NCBI GenBank assembly: GCA_014075275.1
Contig: CP046179.1
Coordinates: forward strand, 1,373,932-1,437,931
Source: Boseongicola sp.
Lineage (GTDB): Bacteria; Pseudomonadota; Alphaproteobacteria; Rhodobacterales; Rhodobacteraceae
Length of the DNA: 64,000 nucleotides
Reading direction: 5' to 3'
Shown piece by piece: positions 1 to 8,567 of this stretch; the stretch's first letter is position 1; every line of letters begins with the position of its first letter. Below the pieces are notes generated by a model. The model was not told the DNA's origin, made no database searches, and worked only from the letters and a program-made list of their open reading frames with translations. A program made the position numbers and the translations under genes.

Positions 1-2
1 AC

Positions 3-74
3 CGTATGTTTTTCCCAGGTGTCTTGGCAGCAATTATCCTGCCGTTCGCCATCGTGAATGATCTTCGCAAATAG
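3..74 (+). CDS. C-terminal end of an unidentified membrane protein (partial)
   Basis: The first bases of the window read in one frame as a short hydrophobic tail followed by a basic end and a TAG stop at 72-74. The residues run MFFPGVLAAIILPFAIV and then NDLRK, which has the look of a last transmembrane helix with a cytoplasmic positive tail. The gene begins outside the window, so neither family nor function can be named. It could also be a chance open frame. Confidence 0.3.
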   Translation, partial: RMFFPGVLAAIILPFAIVNDLRK

Positions 75-231
75 TTGAGATTGGGGGCTTGTTATGGCCA
101 ACCATAATCATCTGTACGATTCCGATCCTACTCTGGAATTATTTTGGAGGTATTGCGAAGTTGAAAGCAACCCGGAACTGATTAGTTAAATGCAGATTAT
201 TGGACTTCTTTGCATAGAGGGCTAGAAAGTC
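75..231. other. Gene-less stretch before the IS3 element
   Basis: No open frame with coding character and no RNA gene is visible here. The stretch is AT-rich compared with the rest of the window and ends at the proposed left terminal repeat of the IS3-family element. Confidence 0.5.
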
Positions 232-259
232 TGTCCGTCGTCAGGGTTTTGGGAACCAA
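232..259 (+). repeat. Left terminal inverted repeat of the IS3 element
   Basis: This 28-base stretch matches the reverse complement of 1716-1743 at about 18 positions, including TGTC at the tip, a GTCAG block and a CCAA block at the inner edge. It was located by eye and is the best candidate for the downstream end of the element. Confidence 0.55.
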
Positions 260-305
260 GAGTTGCTTAAACAAGTAAAGAGTTTGGCTCGTCTGGTTGA
301 TGTTA

Positions 306-1286
306 TTATGCGGCGCGCTGTCTGTGATGCAAGCGCCGCGCTTCGAGCGTCTTTCGTTTGATCCTTTCCCGTTGTCTTAGAATGGCTTTGTCACGCCCGA
401 AGTAGACGTCGGCGGGTGTGACGTTGTTCAGGCTCTCGTGGTAGCGCTTGTGATTGTAGTGATCGACGAAGGCTTCGATCTGGGTTTCGAGGTCTCCCGG
501 AAGGAAGTAGTTCTCCAATAGGATGCGGTTCTTCAGGGTTTGATGCCACCTCTCGATCTTGCCCTGTGTCTGGGGATGATATGGTGCGCCCCGAGAATGC
601 TTCATGCCTTTGTCCTGCAGCCATTCAGCCAGATCGCCAGAGACGTAACTGGACCCGTTGTCGCTGAGGAGGCGGGGTTTGTGGATGACGTGAACCTGAT
701 CGCACCCTGATGCTTGTAGCGCCAAATCCAGGGTGTCCGTCACGTCCTCTGCCCGCATGTTCGTGCAGAGTTTCCACGAGATGATGTAGCGGCTGTAGTC
801 GTCCAGGATTGTGCTGAGATAGAACCAGCCCCAGCCAAGCACTTTGAGATAGGTGAAGTCGGTTTGCCAAAGCTGGTTGATCGCAGTGGTCTTGTCTTTG
901 AACTCGTTTGCCGCCTTGAGCACGATAAAGGCCGGGCTGGTGATCAGATCGTGGGCCTTCAGGGCCCGATAGACTGAAGATTCCGAGACGAAGTAGCGCT
1001 CCCGATCCGTGAACGTCACTGCCAGTTCGCGCGGCGACAGCTCCGTCTCCTGCAGCGCCAGCTTGACGACCTTGCGCCGGACTTCGTCGGGGATGCGGTT
1101 CCAGACATGTCTGGGCTTAGGCGCTTGATCCACAAGGCCAGCGTCGCCGCGCTGCCGATACCGATCATACCAACGGTAAAATGTGGTGCGGGGGATGCCC
1201 AGCTTTGCCAATGTTCGACGAGCAGACAAATGCGACCCCTCAACAAGCCGGATGATCTCCAACTTCTCAGATGCAGCATACCTCAT
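306..1286 (-). CDS. IS3-family transposase, OrfB (DDE integrase part)
   Basis: This frame encodes the catalytic half of an IS3 transposase, about 326 residues from the ATG at 1286. It starts with a helix-turn-helix region rich in the pattern SARRTLAKLGIPRTTFYRWY, followed by an rve-type integrase core. The acidic triad is visible as QTDFTYLK, LLSDNGSSY and GKIERWHQ. The frame is intact. Its ATG overlaps the OrfA stop as ATGA at 1283-1286, and the frame is also open upstream to 1472 in the -1 phase relative to OrfA. It can therefore be made as an OrfAB fusion by frameshifting at the A run at 1315-1321, by coupled re-initiation, or both. The protein would cut and join the element's ends. Confidence 0.88.
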   Translation of the reverse strand: MRYAASEKLEIIRLVEGSHLSARRTLAKLGIPRTTFYRWYDRYRQRGDAGLVDQAPKPRHVWNRIPDEVRRKVVKLALQETELSPRELAVTFTDRERYFVSESSVYRALKAHDLITSPAFIVLKAANEFKDKTTAINQLWQTDFTYLKVLGWGWFYLSTILDDYSRYIISWKLCTNMRAEDVTDTLDLALQASGCDQVHVIHKPRLLSDNGSSYVSGDLAEWLQDKGMKHSRGAPYHPQTQGKIERWHQTLKNRILLENYFLPGDLETQIEAFVDHYNHKRYHESLNNVTPADVYFGRDKAILRQRERIKRKTLEARRLHHRQRAA

Positions 1287-1657
1287 TCTTGGTCGCCCCC
1301 ACCGCCGGTCATGCTTTTTTTGAGAAGACGCAGTTCCAGTGTTTGCTCGGCAACGACCTCCTTCAGGTCTCGGGCTTCGCGGCGCAGGTCCTTGACTTCG
1401 TCGGTCGTAGCCGCACGCGCCGTATCTCCAGCAAGCCGCCGTTTGCCAGCTTCCATGAAGTCCTTGGACCATTTGTAGTAGATACCTTGAGATATTCCCT
1501 CACGACGGCACAACTCAGCAATGCTGTCTTCGCCACGCAAGCCATCCAGCACGATCCGGATCTTCTCTTCTGACGAATACTGTTTGCGCGTCGCGCGCTT
1601 GATCTCTTTGACGATCTTCTCGCCGGGGCTCCTGCGAGTTCCAGTTGTCTGTCTCAT
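1283..1657 (-). CDS. IS3-family transposase, OrfA (helix-turn-helix part)
   Basis: This is the DNA-binding half of an IS3-family transposase, about 124 residues. I chose the ATG at 1657 because a GAGGAG ribosome-binding site lies about 10 bases upstream on the minus strand; an upstream ATG at 1705 has no comparable site. The first half has the YSSEEKIRIVLDGLRGE and ELCRREGI pattern of the transposase_8 helix-turn-helix. The second half is a leucine-rich coiled coil (KDLRREARDLKEVVAEQTLE) used for multimerisation. Near its 3' end the codons CTC AAA AAA AGC form a run of seven A (minus strand of 1315-1321), a typical place for -1 frameshifting into OrfB. Confidence 0.88.
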   Translation of the reverse strand: MRQTTGTRRSPGEKIVKEIKRATRKQYSSEEKIRIVLDGLRGEDSIAELCRREGISQGIYYKWSKDFMEAGKRRLAGDTARAATTDEVKDLRREARDLKEVVAEQTLELRLLKKSMTGGGGDQE

Positions 1658-1715
1658 GTCCCACTCCTCAGTGGTTACGATGAGCCAACAAAACTCTCTT
1701 ATCAAATTAACCTAA

Positions 1716-1743
1716 TTGGACCCATAGGCGCTGACTTCAGACA
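1716..1743 (-). repeat. Right terminal inverted repeat of the IS3 element
   Basis: Read on the minus strand this begins TGTCTGAAGTCAGC and ends with CCAA, pairing with the left end at 232-259. It lies about 60 bases upstream of the OrfA start, as expected for the transposase-promoter end of an IS3 element. Confidence 0.55.
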
Positions 1744-1797
1744 CTCTGCGGTTGGACCAAAGTCTGCTATTTGGCAAGTTCAGGCATTCACTTTCCG

Positions 1798-4296
1798 TCA
1801 AAGAACTTCTGCAAGCTTGTCGCCTGTAACTGGCTTTTCCATGAACGCTGTATGATCAGGCACGACCTTTTGCGCGGACGAATTGCCCGACATGATAATC
1901 GTCTTCACTTCGTGCGGCCCATGCCAAGCTGTTTTGACAAAATCAAGACCATCAACAGCCCCGCCAAGATCAAGGTCGCTAATCAGCAGATCAAATCGGT
2001 TTTGTTGAAGCAGGCTCATCGCCTCGGGGCCCGTGTCGCTTGTTGTCACATCATATCCAAATTCAACAAGAAGCGTCCTGACAGACGCGCGCGTTTTTGG
2101 ATCGTCCTCTACAAGCAAGCATGCATTTGCAGAAGGAAGCTGTTCTTCCGTCTGATCAACCGTCGCAAGTGGCAATAGCACTTCAATTTGCGTCCCATGT
2201 CCGGCTTCGCTTTCGATATGTAGCTGCCCGCCAGTTTGCCGAATGAAGCCGTAGACAATGGAGAGGCCAAGGCCGGTTCCGCCTTCGCCTTCTCGTGTTG
2301 TGAAGAAGGGCTCAATCGCGCGATCAAGAACCTCTACGGGCATGCCATGTCCGTCATCTTCGATAAAAATGCGGGCTTGGTCGGTCCTATTTTGATCGAG
2401 GGTGACCTTGATCTTCCCAACATCTGCGACGGCGTTGTTGGCGTTTAGCAGCAGGTTCAACAGCGCCGATTCCAGTTGGCCCGGATCAACGCGTACATGC
2501 AGTGGCGTCGTATGTAACGCGATGTCCAATTGTACATTTGGCTTGAGACTAATCTCGACCAGATCAGCCATTCCTTCTACCAAGGCATTAAGATCTACAA
2601 CCTCAGGCGTAAGGCTTTGTTTGCGAGCAAATGCCAAAAGGCGATCCGTGAGAGACGCTCCAAAATCAACGGCATTTCCAATGGCATCAAGGCTCTCGCT
2701 TGCGTCGTGGCCGCGGGTTTCAGCCAGGTGCGCTTGGGTTCGGATGGTTGACAGGATGTTGGCGAAATCATGGGCGGTGTCGCCTGCGACTTTGCCAAGC
2801 GTTTCGATACGGTCGATTTGTTGCAGCCGATCAGACATCTTACGCCGTTCTGTCACGTCGGCCAAAAGCCAGACACGACCATCGTCGGGCAACTTGCTGG
2901 CACGAATGTCCAACACCTGCCCATCTGACGATACCAATTCACAATGGCCGCGATGATCGTGCTTAAGGCCAACCTCCTGTGCAGCTGTGGCAAAACGCCC
3001 TTGGTGCAGCCAGTCGACGAGCGAAACGGCCTCGGGTGATTCATCTGGCAGCCGCAGGATTTTGAGGAACGCAGGGTTGCGCGCTGTCACACGCCCTCCC
3101 GCATCCGCAATGGCGATGCCGTCCGAGATATTCGTGAATACTTTTTCAAAAAGCGCGTTGCGCTGATCCAATTGCCGGTTAGATCGATCCAATCGCAAGG
3201 CGTTTGCCCGAAAACTGCGAAAGGACCGAAAGAGATCTCCGATCTCGTCCTTACCATCAAGACGGCGCGGTAAAGCGCTGGCGCGATCTCCTTTTGCAAG
3301 CCGAACCATCGCGGCCGAGACCCGCGTGATGTTGAACGTGACATATTGCGATACATAGATGGCCGCGGTCATGGCCAGGGCAAGACTGACCGCGCTAATG
3401 ACGGCAACGGACATGCGTGCGCCCCAGATTGTACGTGACGAGGCGGCCCGCTCACCTGCCAGAAAGGCTTCGGCCTGATCTGCGTATTCGCCTGCAAGTT
3501 CGTTAATGCGGTTCGCATCGTGGCGAATGCGGAACAGCGCATTTTGAGCGGCTAGGTTGCTCGAAAGCTCAAAGCGTCTCAGTTCGAAAATGCCCGTCAC
3601 ACCCCAGACCGTGCCTTCGAGACGCTGAAGAAAGACTTCGTGACGCGCGTTAAGTATGACCCCATCGAGCGTCTCACGCTGTCGCAGATAATGACGTTGT
3701 TCTTCACCAACGCCGATCAGGTTTCCAGCGTAGGCTGCATTCAATGCATCCGCGTTCATGCTTTGAAGCGACCACCAGATCAGGCGTGTAGCATCATCGC
3801 CTGCCGGCGATGCGGTTGCCGTTGTTGCGATGTTCCGCAGAACGCCAAGGACTGCTGTCTGCTCGCGCAATTGTGCCTGTAGCGCGTCAAGATTGCGTGA
3901 CGCGGCCACAAGGTCGGACACGCCTGCCGTCATACTATCCAGAATATCCGAAACCGGCTGTTGAGGCTCTGGAGCGTTGTCAAAACGGGTCTCTGGCCAG
4001 TCGGTGCGGACACGATCCAGGACGGTCAGAAGTTTCGCGCCCTCTTGTTCGATCAGGAAATTTGAACGTTGGTTCAAGAGATACGGGGCGGACGTCGCAA
4101 GATCAGAGGATCGCTTTGACAGATCGATCGCTTGGGCCACCTGACTAAGCGTTTCCTGGTGCAAATCCTGCAAGCGCGCATCAACCCGCTGCAATGCAAC
4201 CCACGTCACAGCACTTGCGGACAGCACCGCGACCGACAAAAGCGCAAGCGCCGCCCACAGCCTGCCGCGCACGGTCCGCAGTCTGAAAAAACTCAT
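1798..4296 (-). CDS. Hybrid sensor histidine kinase with C-terminal receiver
   Basis: This 832-residue membrane kinase is the likely sensor for the neighbouring importer. In order it has a transmembrane helix (about 12-34), a large helical periplasmic domain (about 35-290), a second transmembrane helix (about 294-318), HAMP, a PAS-like region (about 380-480), a dimerisation domain with the phospho-acceptor histidine near 508 in TAHDFANIL, an ATPase domain (NANNAV, DDGHGMP, GLGLSIVYGF) and a receiver with its aspartate near 773 in LLISDLDLGG and lysine in FMEKPV. There is no Hpt domain, so the receiver probably tunes the kinase or passes phosphate elsewhere. The start codon overlaps the stop of the upstream regulator gene as ATGA at 4293-4296, so the two are one transcription unit. 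The periplasmic ligand cannot be told from sequence alone; the adjacent binding protein suggests the same substrate or the loaded binding protein. Confidence 0.88.
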   Translation of the reverse strand: MSFFRLRTVRGRLWAALALLSVAVLSASAVTWVALQRVDARLQDLHQETLSQVAQAIDLSKRSSDLATSAPYLLNQRSNFLIEQEGAKLLTVLDRVRTDWPETRFDNAPEPQQPVSDILDSMTAGVSDLVAASRNLDALQAQLREQTAVLGVLRNIATTATASPAGDDATRLIWWSLQSMNADALNAAYAGNLIGVGEEQRHYLRQRETLDGVILNARHEVFLQRLEGTVWGVTGIFELRRFELSSNLAAQNALFRIRHDANRINELAGEYADQAEAFLAGERAASSRTIWGARMSVAVISAVSLALAMTAAIYVSQYVTFNITRVSAAMVRLAKGDRASALPRRLDGKDEIGDLFRSFRSFRANALRLDRSNRQLDQRNALFEKVFTNISDGIAIADAGGRVTARNPAFLKILRLPDESPEAVSLVDWLHQGRFATAAQEVGLKHDHRGHCELVSSDGQVLDIRASKLPDDGRVWLLADVTERRKMSDRLQQIDRIETLGKVAGDTAHDFANILSTIRTQAHLAETRGHDASESLDAIGNAVDFGASLTDRLLAFARKQSLTPEVVDLNALVEGMADLVEISLKPNVQLDIALHTTPLHVRVDPGQLESALLNLLLNANNAVADVGKIKVTLDQNRTDQARIFIEDDGHGMPVEVLDRAIEPFFTTREGEGGTGLGLSIVYGFIRQTGGQLHIESEAGHGTQIEVLLPLATVDQTEEQLPSANACLLVEDDPKTRASVRTLLVEFGYDVTTSDTGPEAMSLLQQNRFDLLISDLDLGGAVDGLDFVKTAWHGPHEVKTIIMSGNSSAQKVVPDHTAFMEKPVTGDKLAEVL

Positions 4297-5021
4297 TGAT
4301 TTTGCCCCGAATGCTCAGTGACAAAGATATAACCCTGACCTCGGCGCGTCTGAAGGTGAACCGGTTTGGAGGGGTTTTCTTCGATCTTGCGACGCAGCCG
4401 CAGAATCAAAACGTCAATCGTGCGGTCCATATAGCGGTTTAGATCGCTGCCAATTTCAGCAAGCAGATCAACACGCGGAATGATTTTGTTGGGCCGGTCA
4501 AGAAAGAAATCAAGCAACCGATATTCGGCATTGGTCAAAGGCACTTCGCTACCATCCTGCGCAGTGACAATCTTGTTGGTGCGATCAACGGCCAGATTGC
4601 CTAGGGCGATGTTCTTGTCGTCTCTTTCTGGCGCCATCGAAGCACCAACCCCTTTTCCATACCTGCGCAGCACAGCACGAATGCGCGCAATCAATTCGCG
4701 CGGATTGAAGGGTTTCAGCAAATAGTCATCCGCGCCGACCTCCAGTCCAACAATCTTGTCAGTCTCATCGCCTCGGCCAGTGAGCATCACGATGGGCAGA
4801 TCGCCCTTGTGTCGAATATCCATCGCCAAGGCGAGACCGCTTTCGCCTTTGAGCTGCAAATCGATCAAGACCAGATCAAAGTCGACAGTCTCGCGGAGCA
4901 CCAAAAAATCCGCGCTGCTTTCCATGGGGATCGGATCAAATTGGTTTTCGGTCAGCAAAGCGACGAGCGCGTCGCGCATCCCGGCTTCGTCGTCCACTAT
5001 CCCAATTTTCGCACGATGCAT
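4293..5021 (-). CDS. OmpR/TorR-type response regulator
   Basis: This 242-residue regulator has an intact receiver (acidic pair D10-D11, phospho-acceptor D54 in VLIDLQLKG, T81, K103 in YLLKPF) and an OmpR-type winged helix from about 135 to 235 (PLTNAEYRLLDFFL, RTIDVLILRLRRKIE, RRGQGYIF). It is cotranscribed with the kinase gene, overlapping it by 4 bases, and diverges from the binding-protein gene at 5260. The shared intergenic region of about 240 bp is the natural target. By analogy with other kinase-regulator pairs next to importers it probably switches on the ABC operon when substrate is present. The start at 5021 is the only ATG that keeps the complete receiver. Confidence 0.9.
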   Translation of the reverse strand: MHRAKIGIVDDEAGMRDALVALLTENQFDPIPMESSADFLVLRETVDFDLVLIDLQLKGESGLALAMDIRHKGDLPIVMLTGRGDETDKIVGLEVGADDYLLKPFNPRELIARIRAVLRRYGKGVGASMAPERDDKNIALGNLAVDRTNKIVTAQDGSEVPLTNAEYRLLDFFLDRPNKIIPRVDLLAEIGSDLNRYMDRTIDVLILRLRRKIEENPSKPVHLQTRRGQGYIFVTEHSGQNQ

Positions 5022-5259
5022 TCGCCTGCTTTCTTTCGGTCTGATTTTAAACCTACTGGCAATCTATTCGTCCGTCTCAGATTTATTGGTTTCAAATATT
5101 ACAAAACTGCGGCGTTCTGTAATTCTGTTAACCAGAAACCCGCGGCCCTGTAGCATTGTTAATGCACGCTAGGTCTGCGTTGTTGCGATTGCCTCATAAG
5201 CTGTCCAAGCCGAACGGAGACACATCCGTGACGGCAAGAAACACTTCTGGGAGGAAGAC
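5022..5259. promoter_or_regulatory. Divergent control region between regulator and importer operon
   Basis: The region separates two divergent units of one putative system. It holds a perfect short palindrome, GCATTGTTAATGC, at 5153-5165 and a tandem TTCTGT at 5115-5120 and 5123-5128. Both lie on the importer side. They are candidate sites for the OmpR-type regulator, but the assignment rests only on position. I could not identify a confident -35/-10 pair. Confidence 0.4.
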
Positions 5260-6285
5260 ATGAGAAAATTTGGTTTGGTCTCATCAGCCGTCTTGATGAT
5301 TGCAGGTGCAACGGCCGCATCAGCGGACGAAATTAGCGTTGTCTGTAGCGCGGAACAAGACTGGTGTGACTTGATGGTCGCCGCTTTTGAGGCAGAAAAC
5401 CCCGACACCGACGTCCTGATGGTGCGCAAGTCCACAGGCGAGACATTGGCGCAGATCCGCGCCGAAGCGGGCAATCCAAAGATTGACGTTTGGTGGGGTG
5501 GCACGGGCGATCCACACTTGATTGCCGCCGAAGAGGGGCTGACTCAAGCGTCGGGTGTCGATACGTCAGAGTTGCTTGGTTGGGCGCAGAACATGGCGAC
5601 AATTTCGCAAGGAAAGGCAATTGGTATTTATGCCGGTGCTTTGGCCATGGCTTACAATTCCGAGATTTTGGCTGAAAAAGACATCGCACCGCCAGCGTGT
5701 TGGGCCGATCTAGAAGACCCACGATTTGCGGGTGAAATTCAGGTCGCGAACCCAAACAGTTCCGGCACGGCCTATACAGAGCTTGCGACATTTGTGCAGT
5801 TGTTTGGCGAAGACGAGGCATACACAAAGCTTGCCGCGATCGGCAAGAACGTGAATTCGTATACCAAGTCAGGGTCAGCCCCTTCCAAAGCAGCAGCGCG
5901 CGGTGAAACAGGGGTCTCAATTGGATTTATGCATGACATGGTCAATCTCGCTGCTCAGGGCTTCCCACTCGTTGCTGTCGCGCCCTGTGAAGGCACAGGC
6001 TATGAGGTTGGCGCGGTCAGCGTCATCGAGGGTGCGCGCAACTTTGACGGTGCCAAGGCATGGGTGGAATTTGCGCTTCGCGCAGACATTCAGTCGCGCG
6101 CTCCAGAAACTGGATCGTTCCAAGTCCCATCAAACTCCAATGCAGAAGTTGCACCAGAATCGCCTGATCTCGCGTCGATCAAACTGATCGATTACGACTT
6201 CGCGACGTATGGATCGAGCGAGACACGGGCGCGGTTGCTGGCACGCTGGGATTCTGATGTGGGTGATCCCAACCCGCAGCAATAA
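5260..6285 (+). CDS. ABC transporter periplasmic binding protein, AfuA-like
   Basis: This 341-residue protein has a Sec signal peptide ending near residue 22 (ASA, then DEISVV). It belongs to the periplasmic binding proteins historically labelled iron(III) binders. The pattern of IDVWWGGTGDPH, an NPNSSGTAYT segment and a GSAPSKAAARGE segment resembles AfuA. Family members of this AfuA branch have been shown to bind hexose and heptose phosphates rather than iron. The tyrosine pair typical of ferric-binding FbpA is not evident at the C-terminal side. Four cysteines are present in the mature protein, two close together at about 29 and 36. It is the first gene of the importer operon, followed by a strong hairpin that may raise its dosage over the permease. 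Substrate specificity is inference. Confidence 0.8.
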   Translation: MRKFGLVSSAVLMIAGATAASADEISVVCSAEQDWCDLMVAAFEAENPDTDVLMVRKSTGETLAQIRAEAGNPKIDVWWGGTGDPHLIAAEEGLTQASGVDTSELLGWAQNMATISQGKAIGIYAGALAMAYNSEILAEKDIAPPACWADLEDPRFAGEIQVANPNSSGTAYTELATFVQLFGEDEAYTKLAAIGKNVNSYTKSGSAPSKAAARGETGVSIGFMHDMVNLAAQGFPLVAVAPCEGTGYEVGAVSVIEGARNFDGAKAWVEFALRADIQSRAPETGSFQVPSNSNAEVAPESPDLASIKLIDYDFATYGSSETRARLLARWDSDVGDPNPQQ

Positions 6286-6327
6286 GCCTCTCGGTCGGCG
6301 TACTAATCATACGTAACGTCGGCCATT

Positions 6328-6352
6328 GGGTGCCCCAAGTTAAGGGGCACCC
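6328..6352 (+). terminator. Intercistronic hairpin after the binding-protein gene
   Basis: A perfect 9-bp stem (GGGTGCCCC, loop AAGTTAA, GGGGCACCC) is followed by a CT-rich tract. It lies between the binding-protein stop at 6285 and the permease start at 6379. Such hairpins commonly act as partial terminators or 3' stabilisers in ABC operons so that the binding protein is made in excess. Confidence 0.65.
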
Positions 6353-6378
6353 TCTCTCTCACTTCACTGGATTTGGAT

Positions 6379-8541
6379 ATGAAACGAACGGTTTTGTTCT
6401 GGCTCGTCATCGGGCTCGTCGGCTTTGCTGTGCTGCCTTGGCATATGACGGACGCTGGCTTTTTCTCCTATGACTGGATGACAAGTGGGGCGTCTTTAAG
6501 CGGGCTTTGGCTTGTGATGTCGGGCAATTGGTGGCTGGCACCGATCGTGATGGTGTTTATTGCCGCTATTGCCGTCGTTTTCGCGATCAAAAGTCCGGTA
6601 CAACGCGCCAAAACGACGGTAGGGCTGGCTGCGTTTGGTCTCCTTTGGACGGCCCTACAGGGTCTCACTATTGTGCGCGCAGGTCCGCGTCTGTTCGAGG
6701 GCCTTCTGACCGGTGAAACCATCACCACAGGCCAACCCGGAATGGGGGTTGGCGCGGTAGTTTGCATCGCGAGCCTTTTGTTCGCGCTGACGGTCTCCAT
6801 GTCGCAAACCGGCAAAGGACGCGGCGACGCCTTTGTGGTCAGCATGATCGGTCTGATCATCGCGCTTGTCGGGGTCTTTGTGTTCTTCCCTGTCATGCAC
6901 ATTCTGGTCCGCGCGTTTGAAGTGGATGGGGGTTACAGCCTGACCAGTTTTTTCCCGCGCTTTTTCAGCAGTGATATCTGGGGGTTGCAGTGCTTTATCT
7001 CTGATCGCTCGTGCGGTGTTGCAATGAATTCGGTGTTTCTTGCGACCCTTACGGGCCTTGGCACGACGTTGCTTGGCCTGTTTTTCGCACTGATCTTCAC
7101 GCGCACGGATTTTCGCGCCAAGACGTTGCTTCGCGTCCTCACGGTCATTCCCATCATCACGCCGCCCTTCGTCATTGGCCTAGCTCTGATCCTTCTGTTC
7201 GGGAGGAACGGCTCGGTCACGGCTTTTGCAGCCGACCTGTTCGGTATCGAGAAAACACGCTGGCTTTATGGATTTTGGGGCGTCTACATTGCGCAGCTTT
7301 TGTCCTTCACGCCGATTGCATTCCTGGTTTTGATCGGCGTCGTGCAAGGCGTCAGCCCGTCAATGGAGGAAGCGTCCCAGACGCTTGATGCAGACCGCTG
7401 GCAAACATTCCGCTATGTGTCGCTGCCGCTGATGCGCCCTGGTCTGGCAAATGCGTTCTTGCTTGGGTTCATTGAAAGCCTTGCCGACTTTGGAAATCCT
7501 CTTGTCTTGGGCAGCGGCTATTCGGTGCTGTCGACTGACATCTTCTTTGCCATCGTCGGCTCTGTGGCTGATCCCGCCAAGGCGGCAGTCCTTGCGATTG
7601 CTTTGCTCACGCTGACACTGTCTGCGTTCTTGTTGCAACGCATGTGGTTGGGGCAAAAATCCTATGCGACGATTACGGGTAAGGCAGATTCTGGCCAGAA
7701 TGCCTCGCTTAGCCCAATGGTGAAACGTCTTTGCTATGCCACCGCTTTGCCGTGGGCGGCCCTCACGGCCATTGTCTACTCGATGATTGTATTTGGCAGC
7801 TTTGTGAAACTGTGGGGCTACGATCATAGCTTTACCTTCGATCATTACATCCGTGCGTTTGGGATCGACTTCACAACCGGGCGCTTGTCCGGAGTGGCGT
7901 GGGACAGCTATTTCACGACGCTGACAATCTCGTCGATCGCGGCCCCTTTGACGGCTCTTGTTGGACTATCGACAGCCTATCTTCTGGTACGTCAAAAATT
8001 TGCCGGCAAAGATGTGTTTGAGTTCTCGACCATGCTAAGTTTTGCCATTCCCGGCACAGTTATTGGCGTCAGCTACATCATGGCGTTTAACTTCCCGCCA
8101 ATTGAGCTGACAGGCACAGGCATCATCCTGATTATCGTGTTTGTATTCCGCAATATGCCCGTTGGCGTGCGCGGCGGTATTGCGGCCATGTCGCAATTGG
8201 ACAAAAGCCTTGATGAAGCCTCGATCACGCTGGGCGCAAACAGCTTTACAACCGTGCGGCGCGTGATCCTGCCTTTGATGGGGCCTGCTATTCTTGCCGC
8301 ACTCACCTACAGTTTTGTGCGCGCGATCACGTCAGTCAGCGCTGTAATCTTCTTGGTCAGCGCCAAGCACAACATGGCGACATCCTTCATCGTAGGACGG
8401 GTCGAGAACGGTGAATTTGGTCTCGCGATTGCTTATTCCGCAGTCCTGATTGTCACCATGCTGGCGGTGATCCTACTGCTTCAACTTCTTGTTGGTTCGC
8501 GCCGTCTGCGCCGCACCGAACGCGTCCAAACAGCGGCTTGA
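6379..8541 (+). CDS. ABC transporter fused double permease, AfuB-like
   Basis: About 720 residues with many hydrophobic segments and two complete permease modules in one chain. Each module carries an EAA loop that contacts the ATPase: EEASQTLDADRWQTFRYVSLP in the first half (near residue 335) and DEASITLGANSFTTVRRVILP in the second (near 615). Fused permeases of this length are usual for the AfuB/FbpB/ThiP group. An extra hydrophobic N-terminal part of roughly 150 residues precedes the first module. I prefer the ATG at 6379 over the TTG at 6373. It would form the inner-membrane channel for the substrate delivered by the upstream binding protein. Confidence 0.87.
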   Translation: MKRTVLFWLVIGLVGFAVLPWHMTDAGFFSYDWMTSGASLSGLWLVMSGNWWLAPIVMVFIAAIAVVFAIKSPVQRAKTTVGLAAFGLLWTALQGLTIVRAGPRLFEGLLTGETITTGQPGMGVGAVVCIASLLFALTVSMSQTGKGRGDAFVVSMIGLIIALVGVFVFFPVMHILVRAFEVDGGYSLTSFFPRFFSSDIWGLQCFISDRSCGVAMNSVFLATLTGLGTTLLGLFFALIFTRTDFRAKTLLRVLTVIPIITPPFVIGLALILLFGRNGSVTAFAADLFGIEKTRWLYGFWGVYIAQLLSFTPIAFLVLIGVVQGVSPSMEEASQTLDADRWQTFRYVSLPLMRPGLANAFLLGFIESLADFGNPLVLGSGYSVLSTDIFFAIVGSVADPAKAAVLAIALLTLTLSAFLLQRMWLGQKSYATITGKADSGQNASLSPMVKRLCYATALPWAALTAIVYSMIVFGSFVKLWGYDHSFTFDHYIRAFGIDFTTGRLSGVAWDSYFTTLTISSIAAPLTALVGLSTAYLLVRQKFAGKDVFEFSTMLSFAIPGTVIGVSYIMAFNFPPIELTGTGIILIIVFVFRNMPVGVRGGIAAMSQLDKSLDEASITLGANSFTTVRRVILPLMGPAILAALTYSFVRAITSVSAVIFLVSAKHNMATSFIVGRVENGEFGLAIAYSAVLIVTMLAVILLLQLLVGSRRLRRTERVQTAA

Positions 8542-8567
8542 AACCAGGCCAAACCCCGGAGAAACTT

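Larger units (their letters stand above)
232..1743 (-). mobile_element. IS3-family insertion sequence
   Basis: The element carries two overlapping transposase frames on the minus strand. Its ends look like imperfect terminal inverted repeats: plus strand from 232 begins TGTCCGTCGTCAGG and the minus strand from 1743 begins TGTCTGAAGTCAGC, with about 18 of 28 positions matching and both ends starting TG as is usual for IS3. The resulting length of 1512 bp fits the family. The distances from the ends to the reading frames (about 75-85 bp) also fit. I see no clear target-site duplication, so the exact borders are tentative. The element sits just past the 3' end of the sensor kinase gene, 54 bp beyond its stop, and does not interrupt it. 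Confidence 0.75.

Noticed and set aside
1107-1573. Plus-strand open frames across the IS3 element
   Set aside because: They are antisense to the intact OrfA and OrfB, have no family resemblance and no ribosome-binding site.
5260-6285. Simple iron(III)-binding protein call
   Set aside because: The traditional label rests on old family naming; the segments seen fit the AfuA branch and the linked phosphatase argues for a phosphorylated substrate. Not excluded, only less likely.
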